Positions 15,653-24,893 of a stretch of DNA of 64,000 bases are shown one piece after another. This DNA is from an archaeon (GTDB lineage Archaea; Thermoproteota; Nitrososphaeria; Nitrososphaerales; UBA183), in NCBI GenBank assembly GCA_021828185.1, contig JAKASI010000001.1, positions 771,336-835,335 on the forward strand, read 5' to 3'. The notes under the pieces were generated by a model. It saw only the letters and a program-made list of their open reading frames with translations, was not told the DNA's origin and ran no database searches. Each line of letters starts with the position of its first letter. The first letter of the stretch is position 1. Made by a program: the position numbers and the translations under genes.

Positions 15653-17137
15653 TCAGCGTAGTCTTCTGATCAGGGACGCGGTCATATCCCTGAACCTCGT
15701 GTCGAGCGCGTACACCACCCCGAAATAGACGATGGCGCTCAGCAGGACCAGCATGATGAGGCGCGCGCCGTAGACCAGCGTGCTCACCGATTGGACGGCT
15801 ATCAACGGCGACGCGAAGTAGGCAAACACACCCATCACGGCCGCTCCGACGAAGTAGTATGCGACGCTGACTCCTGGTCGGAGGATGGCCACCCCCCTCG
15901 CCCGCCTGAGCTTCACGAACATGAACGCCAGGGTCGCGACCAGCTGCGTCAGGGCCCAGGTCGTCACGTCGGCCGAGTCGCTGAACCCGCTCGTAGCGGC
16001 AAACGAAAGGGCGAGGAAGAGCGTCCCCAGGTAGAACATCCCGTAGCCTATGTTCGCCACGGGAACGAAGAGGAGGTTACTCCCCACTAGCTTCCTGAGT
16101 GTGGGGGTCTGTCCTGCGTCGACCTTCTCTGTTCCCATCAGAGTCTGGTCGAGAAGGAGGGAGATGTTGTTGAAGACGAACATGACCGCGAGTATGGCCA
16201 GCCCCAGTGCGCCGACGGTGTATTCGGAGCCGAAGAGATAGAGGATGGGTGTCGCGAGGACCCCGCATCCGACAGCCATCGGTATCGCGAAGAGGAGCGA
16301 GAACTCTAGGCTCACGGCCGGGAGGCGGATGTCTCCCCCTTTCAGGAGGAGCGGATACATCGAGAAGACGAGCCCGGACGCATAGGTGACTATCGAGGCC
16401 ACTATGAACGCAGCCTGGTACGCCCCGACCACAGAAGTGCCGTGCAGTAGCGCCACGACATAGGTATCGGCGACCGCAAGCGATGGGGCTAGGTAACTGA
16501 GGGCAGGGAGCCAAGAGAGTCTCGCCCACCTCCTGACCTCGGCCGGGTCGAACTTCTCGGCGGAGGCGTTCCTGACCATGAAGGTGCTGACCGATGACTG
16601 GACGAGGTAAGCGGTCAGGAGCGCGACTATGACGCCGTTGATTCCCAGGTGGAGCATGTACAGCGTCTCGAACGCCACGGCGACCTTCGCCACCTCGGAG
16701 AAGATGAGCGAGGTCCCGTAGACCGACGGCCGGTACCCAGTCACTATGGCGCTCGCAGCTGCGTTCCAGTAGCTGAGAGGCACCAGGAGCGCCCCCAGCA
16801 GGAAGGGGGTGACAGAGGAAGCTATCCTCGAGTAGGTGACGAAGGAGAAACCGAAGTAGATCAGAAGACCCAGGGCGCTCAGCAACCCCCCTGTGGCAAG
16901 CGCGGTCTTCCCGACCATCCTCCCCCTGGCGATGTCGCGGGTCGCCCAGTAGGCCACTGTCCCCACCGGGTACGACGCGAAGGTAACAAGGGTTACGACA
17001 ACCTCCCAGGTCCCGAACTCGGACGTGCCGAGGGACCTCGCGGCCATGACGGTGAATAGCAGCCCGGTGAACGCGCTAACCATGCGCCCAGAAAAGACGA
17101 CCAGGCCGGTCGAGCGGAGGCCGAATTTTGAGGTCAA
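15653..17137 (-). CDS. Polysaccharide flippase (MOP/Wzx-like)
   Basis: 494 residues, TTG start, 12-14 hydrophobic helices throughout. TGLVVFSGRMVSAFTGLLFT and VMAARSLGTSEFGTWEVV are the standard N terminus of Wzx/RfbX transporters (arxLgpseyGhw). It should flip lipid-linked oligosaccharides outward for S-layer glycosylation or exopolysaccharide. A minus-strand TAAAATAC near 17182-17189 is a possible promoter, and the region is shared with the divergent glycosyltransferase. Confidence 0.85.
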   Translation of the reverse strand: MTSKFGLRSTGLVVFSGRMVSAFTGLLFTVMAARSLGTSEFGTWEVVVTLVTFASYPVGTVAYWATRDIARGRMVGKTALATGGLLSALGLLIYFGFSFVTYSRIASSVTPFLLGALLVPLSYWNAAASAIVTGYRPSVYGTSLIFSEVAKVAVAFETLYMLHLGINGVIVALLTAYLVQSSVSTFMVRNASAEKFDPAEVRRWARLSWLPALSYLAPSLAVADTYVVALLHGTSVVGAYQAAFIVASIVTYASGLVFSMYPLLLKGGDIRLPAVSLEFSLLFAIPMAVGCGVLATPILYLFGSEYTVGALGLAILAVMFVFNNISLLLDQTLMGTEKVDAGQTPTLRKLVGSNLLFVPVANIGYGMFYLGTLFLALSFAATSGFSDSADVTTWALTQLVATLAFMFVKLRRARGVAILRPGVSVAYYFVGAAVMGVFAYFASPLIAVQSVSTLVYGARLIMLVLLSAIVYFGVVYALDTRFRDMTASLIRRLR

Positions 17138-17163
17138 GTTGTGCTAGATACCCGGCTCCAACC

Positions 17164-18033
17164 ATGCCGTCTCCACCGCCGTATTTTACCTCTGGCGGAA
17201 GCCTTTTCCCAATCGCCCAGGCCGCCGATGAAAGCTTGGGCCCAAAGGTCCTTCACATCTGGAACACAGCCGGGGTTGCCAGCGTGATTGCAAAGTTCAC
17301 CGACAGGGGGTTCGGCACTCGGAGCACGGTGATAACGCGGAAGGCGACGGATAGAGTCGGGCTGACGAGCTACGGGACCGCCTACGGCGACGGGGCTGTG
17401 ATGTTCTTCGCTAGAGCTCTCGTCATGGCGAGGGGAGCCGATCTGGTTCACGTCCACTCGTTGGACAGGATCGTCCCCTGGCTCAAGAAACTCTATGGCA
17501 CGCCGGTGGTGATGCACTACCACGGGACCGACATCGAAGGCAGGTGGAAAGAGAAGGAGGGAAGATGGAGAAGGGCGGACTTCATCGCGGTCTCCACTCC
17601 GAACCTGCTTGAGGGGGGTCCCTCCTCTGCCGTCTGGGTACCAAACCCGGTGGACACAGACCTCTTCAAGCGTCGCGGCACCCCGTCTGACCCGAGGTCG
17701 GCTGTCTCGTTCCGGTACGGGATGGACCATGAGGCCGAGACGGCGGCCACGAAGCTCGGGCTAAACCTGACCTGGCTCGACAGGTGGAGCGTCCCTCACA
17801 GCAAGATGCCCGAGACCCTTTCGAGGTTCGCCTACTACATCGACATGAGGAGGCCGCCGGCGCACATGGAGGCCCGCTCAGTAGGCAAGGCGGCGCTCGA
17901 GGCCCTGGCGTGCGGCCTCAGAGTGGTGAACTGGGAGGGGAAGGTGATTGAAGGGCTCCCCGCAGAGAACGAGCCACTGAACGTAGCGTCGAAGTGGAAC
18001 GAGGCCTACGCCGAGCTCCTCAGGCCCACGTGA
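17164..18033 (+). CDS. GT4-like glycosyltransferase
   Basis: From ATG 17164 the product is 289 residues. Homology starts later, at LGPKVLHIWNTAGVASVIAK, so TTG 17236 is a good alternative. It has GADLVHVHSLDRIVPWLKKL and VVMHYHGTDIEGRW, the typical N-domain strands of GT4 enzymes, then RSVGKAALEALACGLRVVNW, the donor-binding E-x7 region. It is short for GT4 (~370 expected) because the C-terminal domain is reduced. It lies in the glycan cluster on the opposite strand to its neighbours. Confidence 0.72.
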   Translation: MPSPPPYFTSGGSLFPIAQAADESLGPKVLHIWNTAGVASVIAKFTDRGFGTRSTVITRKATDRVGLTSYGTAYGDGAVMFFARALVMARGADLVHVHSLDRIVPWLKKLYGTPVVMHYHGTDIEGRWKEKEGRWRRADFIAVSTPNLLEGGPSSAVWVPNPVDTDLFKRRGTPSDPRSAVSFRYGMDHEAETAATKLGLNLTWLDRWSVPHSKMPETLSRFAYYIDMRRPPAHMEARSVGKAALEALACGLRVVNWEGKVIEGLPAENEPLNVASKWNEAYAELLRPT

Positions 18034-19177
18034 GCAGTTTCTCATAGGCCGACACCAGGCGCCCTCCCATGACCTCCCAGCTGAACGACGAGTGGAACGC
18101 GTCGTAGGACGCCTGAGACAGCTTCCTGTACATCTTGTCGTCGGTCGCCAGTTCTTGGACTGCCTTTCTCACATCTCCGGGGTCGTTCCAGTCCACGATG
18201 ACCCCGCACCCGAACCTCTCGACGATTTCAGCCTGGTAGGTCCCTCTTGGGACCAGGGACGGGATCGAGAGCGACATCGCAGTGAACAGCTTCCCCGGGG
18301 TGGCCATGAGAGCGTTCCTCGTTGTCGGCTCGTAGAGGGAAGGGATGAGGTCAGCCTTTTCGATGACAGCCTCGAGGTCTTTCATCTTGAGCCACCCGAG
18401 GTATCTGATCGAGGGGTTCTTCGCGCTGGCCTCTCTGACGAACCCGGAGATCTCCCCCCTCCCGGCGAGGGTGAGGGTGACCCCGTCAAGCCCGGAGACC
18501 GAGTCGATCAGAAGCCTGACCCCCCGCTCCTCTCCCAGCCAACCGTAGTAGAGGACGTTGAACCTCTCGCCCCGCTCCTTCGGCCCCCGCGCCCTTTCCG
18601 AGGGGGGCGCGTTCATCACGACGACCAGCCTTTCGACAGAGAACCCCAGCCTCGCCAAGTAGGAGACGAACCTGTCATTCACGACCACGACGGCGTCGGC
18701 CAGCCGCCTGGACGAAGCAAGGAAAGCGGCCTGGGTGAACCTCGTCATGGGGAAGAAGCGGAGGAACGCTTCGGGGAGGTCGTGCATGTCGTAGATGAGC
18801 TTCGTCCTGTTGAGCCTCAGTGCCTTCGCCGCGAACCCGGCAGGAAGGGTGTCGACGTCGTGGCAGTGAATCGCGTCGACCTCTGCAAATGCCAGATGGG
18901 CGAGGCACCACAGATAGAAGAGGAACAGCTTGGGGACCGTAAGGACCGGGGTGCCGTGCCCGGCCCCCACCCTCAGCCTCTTGATGATGACCCCGTCCTC
19001 GAATGCGGAGTCGGAGCGGGTTTCAAGCTCCCTGTCCCAGGCGAGGATGGTGACCGCCCTCCCCGCCTTCGCGAGGAAGTGGGCCTCCTTGAGCGGCCGC
19101 TGATCGAAGGTCGCGGGGTTGGTGAGCAGCATGATGATTCTGCCTCTCCGTGCTGCGGCGGGTTTCTCAGCTTCCAA
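18020..19177 (-). CDS. GT4-family glycosyltransferase
   Basis: 385 residues from TTG 19177, which overlaps the epimerase stop by 11 bases; a longer frame exists but runs into that gene. GRIIMLLTNPATFDQRPLKE and VDAIHCHDVDTLPAGFAAKA form the N domain, and KLIYDMHDLPEAF the acceptor loop. FNVLYYGWLGEERGVRLLID and LIPSLYEPTTRNALMATPGK form the donor site. It probably acts after the 2-epimerase in making a surface glycan. Confidence 0.85.
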   Translation of the reverse strand: MEAEKPAAARRGRIIMLLTNPATFDQRPLKEAHFLAKAGRAVTILAWDRELETRSDSAFEDGVIIKRLRVGAGHGTPVLTVPKLFLFYLWCLAHLAFAEVDAIHCHDVDTLPAGFAAKALRLNRTKLIYDMHDLPEAFLRFFPMTRFTQAAFLASSRRLADAVVVVNDRFVSYLARLGFSVERLVVVMNAPPSERARGPKERGERFNVLYYGWLGEERGVRLLIDSVSGLDGVTLTLAGRGEISGFVREASAKNPSIRYLGWLKMKDLEAVIEKADLIPSLYEPTTRNALMATPGKLFTAMSLSIPSLVPRGTYQAEIVERFGCGVIVDWNDPGDVRKAVQELATDDKMYRKLSQASYDAFHSSFSWEVMGGRLVSAYEKLLTWA

Positions 19178-20267
19178 CTGCCTTCTTTCCGCCGGCTGCC
19201 AGGAACTTCCACGCCACCTCGACCACGTTTGCAGAAGCGTTTCCACTGCCGAAAATCCTCCTTGTCGCCCTGAACGAGCTCTTTCTTACCCCTCTGACCT
19301 TCCTGTAACCGCTCCTGATTCCACTCCCCGTGGTCCCGACGACGAACGCTGCACCAGCTTTCACAATCTCCCCCCACTCGGTGGTCCTCCTTGTAATCAG
19401 CACCGGCTTCCCGAGCCAGTAGGCCTCCTTCTGCACCCCCCCTGAATCTGTAATCACGAATGAGGACCTGCTGGCCATCGAGAGGGTCTCGACGTACGGG
19501 AGAGGGTCGAAAAGCCTGATGTTGGCCCCCGGGGTTATCCCGAAGGTCTTCATGCGCTCCCTGGTCCGCGGATGGACGCTGAATGCCACCGGGACCCCCA
19601 ATGACTCGACCCCTGCTAGAGTCGACTCCAGGGTCTCGCGGTCGTCGACGGTCTCGGCGCGGTGCAGCGTCATGAACGCGTACCCTCCCTCCTGCAGACC
19701 GTGCTTCGAAGCCGCGTCAATCATCTCTAGCGAAGGCATGAACCTGAGCAGCGAGTCGTACATGGTGTCTCCTACGTTCGCCACCCTCTCCGCGAGGACC
19801 TTCTCTGACCTGACATTCTTCACGCACGACGCTGTCGGACAGAGGAGGACCTGCGACATGTGGTCGAGTATCCTCCTGTTCACCTCCTCAGCCATCCGGG
19901 AGTCGTTGGACCTGCACCCGGACTCCAGGTGGGCGACCGGCACCCCCGACTTCGAGCAGGCGACCCCGGCGGCCAGTGCCGAGTTGGTGTCTCCGGGGAC
20001 GATGGCCAGGTCGGGCCTGCTTGTGCTGAAGCGGGTCCCCAGCCCCCCAATGATGGAGGAAACCTGCTCGTTGGGGGTCCCGGCTCCGACATCCAGGTCG
20101 ACCGACGGGTCCGGCAGGTCCAGCTCCTTGAAGAAGACCTTGTTCATCTCGTAGTCGTAGTGCTGTCCGGTGTTCACGATGTCGCATTCGATCCCCTTCT
20201 CGACGAACGCGTGGTACACCGGGGCGCTCTTGATTATCTGCGGGCGAGTACCGACGATTATCGACAC
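19167..20267 (-). CDS. wecB: UDP-N-acetylglucosamine 2-epimerase (non-hydrolysing)
   Basis: 366 residues, GTG start with CTGAAGG just upstream. SIIVGTRPQIIKSAPVYHAF is the family's N-terminal signature. DIVNTGQHYDYEMNKVFFKE and VPVAHLESGCRSNDSRMAEE (equivalent of the AHvEAGlRs..pEE motif) follow. ITDSGGVQKEAYWLGKPVL is the UDP-binding C-terminal motif. It interconverts UDP-GlcNAc and UDP-ManNAc in the cytoplasm, supplying sugar for the glycan genes around it. AGLRS appears here as SGCRS, a mild variation. Confidence 0.93.
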   Translation of the reverse strand: MSIIVGTRPQIIKSAPVYHAFVEKGIECDIVNTGQHYDYEMNKVFFKELDLPDPSVDLDVGAGTPNEQVSSIIGGLGTRFSTSRPDLAIVPGDTNSALAAGVACSKSGVPVAHLESGCRSNDSRMAEEVNRRILDHMSQVLLCPTASCVKNVRSEKVLAERVANVGDTMYDSLLRFMPSLEMIDAASKHGLQEGGYAFMTLHRAETVDDRETLESTLAGVESLGVPVAFSVHPRTRERMKTFGITPGANIRLFDPLPYVETLSMASRSSFVITDSGGVQKEAYWLGKPVLITRRTTEWGEIVKAGAAFVVGTTGSGIRSGYRKVRGVRKSSFRATRRIFGSGNASANVVEVAWKFLAAGGKKAVGS

Positions 20268-20280
20268 CTTCAGGCCGCTT

Positions 20281-21102
20281 TCACCCTCCCCCTGCGCCTC
20301 TGCCGATCAGTTCCAATATCTCTTTGTGGAGCTTCGGGTTGGCCGAGGCCACGAAGCTGAGCCTGTGGGCGAGGTCGAAGACCGGGTCCAGGTTCCTGCC
20401 ATCTGCCTGGGTGATCGCACCCCCAGCCTCCCGGGCTATCAGAAGGGCCGCCGCCGCGTCGGTAATCCTGATCGTCCCCCTCAGGTCGACGAAGGCATCT
20501 GTCCTCCCTTCGGCCACGTAGCACAGTTCTAGGGCGTTCGCCCCGAAGTGAACCTGCCGCCTTGCAGCCGTCACCAGCGGCGCGAGGCGCCGCATGATGC
20601 CCCTCCCGCCCCTGCTGAGGTCAATCCCCACCACCGCCTCAGAAAGGCTGTCCGTCTTGCTCGCGCGGATTCTCTTCCCGTTCTTCCGGGCCCCGCTCCC
20701 TCTTACTGCCGAGTAGACGTCTCCTGACACCAGGTCACGGACCACTCCGACCGTGATGTCCTCGAACGACCCCCCTTCGGCGATAGCCACCGAAGTGCAG
20801 TAGAACGGGATGCCGTGCTCGAAGTTCGAGGAGCCGTCGAGGGGGTCTACGATCGCCAGGGTATGCGCCCTCGCGTCCCCGACCGACCCAGCCTCCTCGC
20901 TGAGGACTCTTGTGGGACCTGCCTTCTCCAGCGCCCTCAGGATTTCGTCTTCCGCCGTCCTGTCTGCGTAGATGGTGGTGTCACCGGATGCGCCCACCCC
21001 TAGGCTCCTCCCCCCTTCCTCTGTCTTCGACAGCTGTGCGACCTTCCGTCTGACGCGTTCGGTGGCAGCGAACAGGACCCGCTCCCACTCATAGGGTCTC
21101 AC
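20281..21102 (-). CDS. Inositol-monophosphatase family protein
   Basis: 273 residues, GTG start. VLSEEAGSVG gives the first metal Glu, LAIVDPLDGSSNFEHGIPFY is the DPxDGSxN motif of the Li-sensitive phosphatase family, and GTIRITDAAAALLIAREAGG is the C-terminal WD-like motif with T in place of W. Archaeal members act as inositol monophosphatase and/or fructose-1,6-bisphosphatase. It lies 13 bases before wecB, so a role in making inositol or sugar precursors of the surface glycan or membrane lipids is plausible. Confidence 0.85.
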   Translation of the reverse strand: MRPYEWERVLFAATERVRRKVAQLSKTEEGGRSLGVGASGDTTIYADRTAEDEILRALEKAGPTRVLSEEAGSVGDARAHTLAIVDPLDGSSNFEHGIPFYCTSVAIAEGGSFEDITVGVVRDLVSGDVYSAVRGSGARKNGKRIRASKTDSLSEAVVGIDLSRGGRGIMRRLAPLVTAARRQVHFGANALELCYVAEGRTDAFVDLRGTIRITDAAAALLIAREAGGAITQADGRNLDPVFDLAHRLSFVASANPKLHKEILELIGRGAGGG

Positions 21103-21104
21103 GC

Positions 21105-21977
21105 CTAGATCACTCTGCGCCTGCCGAGTATCTCGAGTATGGTCTGCAGTGCTGCGTCTTCGTTCGAATCGGTCTCGACGGTTTCAGTGTTCTCTTCGTT
21201 CAGGTCGTGATGGATTTCGGCGAGGGCGGTGTAGTACCTCGTCCTGAAGAACTCCGTCACGTTCCTTTCGCGCTCGTCCTTGTTCATCTGCCTGTGGTTT
21301 ATCGTGTCGATCTCGGCTTTCAGCTGGATGTAGAGGTCGGGCCTCATGCCGGGAACCTCAAGCACCCGCTTCACGATGCGGACCATGTCCGGATAGGCGT
21401 CGCTCTTCTTCAGCTCGTACCTGATCTTCGCGTAGGCAAGGTCCCCCAGCAGGTACCCCTCAGACACGATGTTCCGTGTCTGCCTCAGCTTCGAAATCAC
21501 AGAGCTGTACATCATCGTCGCGCCCAGGAGGCTGAAGTCTGCGGCGGTGTCCGCCCTGTCAGCCACCGGGACGTCCCGCGGGACAGCGTGGGCAGATTCC
21601 TGGAGCCTGATCCAACCGCGCTTCTCCAGGCCTATCGCGAGCGAAGTCTTGCCGGTCCCCGAGAACCCTTCAAGGACGATGAACACCATGCTGCGCCAGA
21701 CGCTCTCGGCTGTGCGGATATAACCTGTCCAAGTCCGCTTTCTCAGTCGCTCGATACGCCCATGAAAGTGCTTTCCGGGCTTCAGCCTGACCTCGGCCCT
21801 CAGGACCGAGCCCCCGAGCACCAGCGCAGGGAGGAGGTGGTTCAGCACCTGTTCCGCCGTGCACCTGCGCCTTATGCCTGCGGGTGACGTCTGCACCCAC
21901 CCGCCGCTGTCTCTGGCGAACCTCGTGGTCACACCGTTCCTCGTGACCAGGCAGATGAGGTAGTCCGTGTTCTTCAT
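21105..21977 (-). CDS. P-loop kinase with extra N-terminal domain
   Basis: 290 residues from ATG 21977. Residues 1-96 form a small alpha/beta domain (TDYLICLVTRNGVTTRFARD, then AEQVLNHLLPALVLGG) that I do not recognise. From Met97 the protein is a P-loop kinase: FIVLEGFSGTGKTSLAIGLE is Walker A, and the lid/LID-like basic region is NHRQMNKDERERN. It resembles thymidylate- or other small-molecule kinases. A TATA-like TTATATCC about 30 bases before ATG 21689 on the minus strand could start a transcript encoding the kinase alone (194 aa). The stop is two bases from the phosphatase start. Confidence 0.65.
   Translation of the reverse strand: MKNTDYLICLVTRNGVTTRFARDSGGWVQTSPAGIRRRCTAEQVLNHLLPALVLGGSVLRAEVRLKPGKHFHGRIERLRKRTWTGYIRTAESVWRSMVFIVLEGFSGTGKTSLAIGLEKRGWIRLQESAHAVPRDVPVADRADTAADFSLLGATMMYSSVISKLRQTRNIVSEGYLLGDLAYAKIRYELKKSDAYPDMVRIVKRVLEVPGMRPDLYIQLKAEIDTINHRQMNKDERERNVTEFFRTRYYTALAEIHHDLNEENTETVETDSNEDAALQTILEILGRRRVI
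21717..21727 (-). promoter_or_regulatory. TATA-like box inside the kinase gene
   Basis: On the minus strand GGTTATATCC lies 28-38 bases before the internal ATG 21689, correct spacing for a leaderless transcript of the kinase domain. Confidence 0.45.
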
Positions 21978-22594
21978 GGCAGGCTTGCGAATGCGGAGTA
22001 GTTGAACGCCAGAAGATAGGCGAGGTAGATGACGTACCCGAGTCCGAGGTAGGCGACCGTGGGGACGCCGTACTTCACCTCCACGCTGGCCCCGGGCTTG
22101 CTGGCCGCCTCCACCTCCTCGCGGGCCACGTTGACGTCGCTGCTCACCTCCGTCCTGCCCTCGTCTGAAACGATGGCCTTCGGGATCCACCGCTTCTCGC
22201 TCAGGAACTGGGCCATGGGGATGGTCTTCGCTCCTCTTGCGTTCCCGGCTGCGAGTTCGTACGCGATGTGCACCAGAGCAACCGCTGCGGTCGCGAACAG
22301 GGGGGCGAGAGGAGACAGGACATAGGGGTCTGCAGCCACGAAGGCAATAGCTATCCCGTCTGCCTGACCAATCCCGCCGAGAAGCGCGAACCCGATCGCG
22401 ATCCCTCCGATGAGGGCGACCTTGATGAGAAGGAATTCGAGCGTCCCCGTCGCCGACCTGGCGTACAGCTCATAGAAGATGTATCCAGCCCCCGCCAGCG
22501 CCGGGATCCAAGCCAGGTCGCTGACTGCCCTCTCCTTAACGTCGGTGTAGGAAGCGATTACGAAGGACGCGGCGATGAGAAGCTGGGCGTACAA
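21974..22594 (-). CDS. Prepilin/pre-archaellin peptidase (A24)
   Basis: 206 residues from TTG 22594; the longer ATG 22621 start sits directly on a TATA-like TTAAAT, so the TTG is preferred. It is a membrane protein with about six helices. The two catalytic Asp are visible: SYTDVKERAVSDLAW near the start and GGIGQADGIAIAF (the GxGxxD motif) in the middle. It cleaves class III signal peptides of archaellin and pilin subunits at the membrane. An ~80-residue soluble insert (AKTIPMAQFLSEKRWIPKAI onward) precedes the last helix. Confidence 0.82.
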   Translation of the reverse strand: MYAQLLIAASFVIASYTDVKERAVSDLAWIPALAGAGYIFYELYARSATGTLEFLLIKVALIGGIAIGFALLGGIGQADGIAIAFVAADPYVLSPLAPLFATAAVALVHIAYELAAGNARGAKTIPMAQFLSEKRWIPKAIVSDEGRTEVSSDVNVAREEVEAASKPGASVEVKYGVPTVAYLGLGYVIYLAYLLAFNYSAFASLP

Positions 22595-22647
22595 CCGACA
22601 CGCCAGACCCCCTGGGCGCATTTAAGCTCCAAGACGCACCCCGTGGG

Positions 22648-24306
22648 TCACTTCTCCACTTTGAGCTTCTGCCCCGAGAAGATCTTTTCCACCTTGTCGA
22701 TGGTGTCGATGTCTGCCACCGACTTGTCGGTCCTTATCCGCTTGATCCTCGGGAAGCGGAGGGCGTACCCGCCGTCGTGCCTGTCGCTCCTCTGCACGCT
22801 GTCGAAGGCCACCTCGACCACGATCTCCGGCTTCACCTGGCGCCTGTACCCGAAGTCCTTGGTCGTGATTCCTTTGAGCCTCCGCGTCATCTCTTCGATC
22901 TCCTCGTCGGTGAGCCCGCTGTACGCCTTGCCCACGGTCCTCAGGGCGTCCCCGTCGCGGACTGCGAAGGTGTAGTCCGAGATGACCCCTGCCCGCTTTC
23001 CATGGCCATACTCTGCCGCCACGATCACGACGTCCAGGGTGTCGAGCTCTTCCTTCAGCTTCACCCACCCTGACCCACGCTTCCCCATGGCATAGGCGCT
23101 CTCCGGGTCCTTGACGACGAGCCCCTCATATCCGAGGTCCCTGCTCCGCCTGAAAGCGTTCTGGATTTCCGCTTCGGAAGCGACATCGGACGTCTCCGCC
23201 ATCCTCGCCGGAGTCCCGTCGAGGGCCGTCTTCAGCAGCCTGCGCCGTTCGGCAAGCGGGGAGTCCACGACCTCCCTGCCGTCCCGGTACAGTATGTCGA
23301 AAGCGAAGTACGTTATGGGCGCGTTCTTCCTAGCCTCTTCGAAGTCCTCCATCCTCCGCAGCCTCCTCTGGAGGAGCTGAAACGGAAGGGGACGCCCGTC
23401 GGCGAAGGGGACTGCTTCGCCATCGAGGATGAACTCCCCCCTGGCGCGTGCGAACGCAGCGACGACCTCCGGGAAGCTCGGGGTGACATCCTCGAGCCTC
23501 CGGGAGTAGACCCGGACCTCCCCTTTGGATTTGTGCACCTGCGCCCTTATGCCGTCGTACTTGTACTCGGCATAGACCTGCCTGCCGAAGTGGTCTGCGA
23601 TTTCCCTCGCCGTCGCAAACGGCTCAGCGAGCATGAAGTTCACCGGGCGGAACGGGGTCATCTTCACACCGCCGACGCTGCCTTCAGCCGCCCGGTTCGC
23701 GAACACCCCGATGTCTCCGAGCACCATATGCGCCCGCGAGGCGTCAGCTTTGGACAGGCCGTAGGCCGACGCGATTGCCTCCTCCAACAACCCGGACACA
23801 AGCCCGGTCCTCATCTCGCCCGTGAGCGCCTTCACGATGTACTTCCCCTCCAGGGGGGTCGCGGAAAGGATGAGGGACTTCACGATCCCTCTTTTCGCGG
23901 CGGCCGACCCCTGCCCCTTGGTCGATCGGAGCCTCTCGAAGGCCTCCCCGAGGGCGGAAAGGGTCAGTTGTTCTTCGAAGAGGGACCTCTCCTTCTTGTC
24001 GCCCAGGAGGTCTTCAGCGACCTCCCCCAGGTCGCCATGCTTGAGGTAGACCCGGGAGACCTGCTCCCTCGTGGCGCCGGTGACCTCCCTGAGTACATCG
24101 AGCAGAGTCGAGTACCCCACCTGAGCCTCGTCCTTGCTCCCCCTCTCCGACGACCTCCCCGATGCCACCCTGGCGGCCACTAGGGCATCGCCAGGCTCGA
24201 GCTTCTTCAGGTACTCCGCTAGGATCGCCACCTTCTCGTTCTTGCTGGCCGTCCCCTTGACTCCCTCCAGCGCCTCGGCCAGGCCCAAGAACGGGGCGCT
24301 ACTCAT
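22648..24306 (-). CDS. lig: ATP-dependent DNA ligase
   Basis: 552 residues from ATG 24306, which overlaps the upstream stop as ATGA. An N-terminal DNA-binding domain (~210 aa) is followed by the nucleotidyltransferase domain with the adenylated Lys in EYKYDGIRAQVH (about residue 248). Next come FILDGEAVPFADGRPLPF, GYEGLVVKDPESAYAMGKRG and WVKLKEEL, motifs III-V. The OB domain ends with FPRIKRIRTDKS (motif VI). It seals nicks in replication and repair. Length matches archaeal ligases (550-600). Confidence 0.97.
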   Translation of the reverse strand: MSSAPFLGLAEALEGVKGTASKNEKVAILAEYLKKLEPGDALVAARVASGRSSERGSKDEAQVGYSTLLDVLREVTGATREQVSRVYLKHGDLGEVAEDLLGDKKERSLFEEQLTLSALGEAFERLRSTKGQGSAAAKRGIVKSLILSATPLEGKYIVKALTGEMRTGLVSGLLEEAIASAYGLSKADASRAHMVLGDIGVFANRAAEGSVGGVKMTPFRPVNFMLAEPFATAREIADHFGRQVYAEYKYDGIRAQVHKSKGEVRVYSRRLEDVTPSFPEVVAAFARARGEFILDGEAVPFADGRPLPFQLLQRRLRRMEDFEEARKNAPITYFAFDILYRDGREVVDSPLAERRRLLKTALDGTPARMAETSDVASEAEIQNAFRRSRDLGYEGLVVKDPESAYAMGKRGSGWVKLKEELDTLDVVIVAAEYGHGKRAGVISDYTFAVRDGDALRTVGKAYSGLTDEEIEEMTRRLKGITTKDFGYRRQVKPEIVVEVAFDSVQRSDRHDGGYALRFPRIKRIRTDKSVADIDTIDKVEKIFSGQKLKVEK

Positions 24307-24812
24307 TGGCCGAGAGGGGCGGCCATGACCAGGGCCGCTTCGCCGTCTTTGTAGTACGCCTCCAGGCGGCTGGTCACCCTGTATCCAATTCGCTGGTAGA
24401 GGGCTATCGCCTCGGAGTTTGTCACCCGCACTTCGAGGTACGACTCCGTAGCCGTCTTCGCGGTCATCGCCTCCTGAGATGTCCGCATCAGCATCGTCCC
24501 CACCCCCTTCCCTCGGTGCTGCTCCCTCACCGCAATGGAGACTATGTGCCCCTTCCTCGCGAGCCCGAGTCTCTTGAGGTGCGAAAAGCCGTACTCTATC
24601 CTGCACATCACATAGCCAATCAGCGCCCCGTCGAGATCCGCGACCAGGAACGTCTCCGGGAATTCGGCCAAAATCTCGTAGTAGAAGTAGTCAGAGTAGT
24701 GCTCAGGAAGCGCCTCCGCGTTGATGTTGATCACTGCCTGGATGTCTTCCCTCTCGCACCGCCTGATCTGGTAGTCCCCTACCCTCGCGACCACGACCTT
24801 CTGCAAGCCCAC
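24303..24812 (-). CDS. rimI: Archaeal N-alpha-acetyltransferase (Ard1/RimI-like)
   Basis: 169 residues. ALPEHYSDYFYYEILAEFPE is the substrate loop of archaeal Ard1, GHIVSIAVREQHRGKGVGTM the acetyl-CoA motif (R-G-K-G-V-G), and YLEVRVTNSEAIALYQRIGY the beta5 motif, followed by YYKDGEAALVM. It acetylates protein N termini with relaxed specificity. GTG start at 24812 with AGCTTTAACC about 25-33 bases upstream. Coupled to the ligase by a four-base overlap. Confidence 0.9.
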   Translation of the reverse strand: MGLQKVVVARVGDYQIRRCEREDIQAVININAEALPEHYSDYFYYEILAEFPETFLVADLDGALIGYVMCRIEYGFSHLKRLGLARKGHIVSIAVREQHRGKGVGTMLMRTSQEAMTAKTATESYLEVRVTNSEAIALYQRIGYRVTSRLEAYYKDGEAALVMAAPLGQ

Positions 24813-24893
24813 TAAATCATCACGGTGGCTGCCGGTTAAAGCTTACGAGAATTCCCAACTCCTTATTATCGAACGGCTCCGCCCTGGTCAGAG

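Noticed and set aside
18092..19273. Long + strand frame opposite the GT4 gene
   Set aside because: Low-complexity Arg/Pro/Gly/Glu composition and no domain; it is the antisense shadow of 18020-19177.
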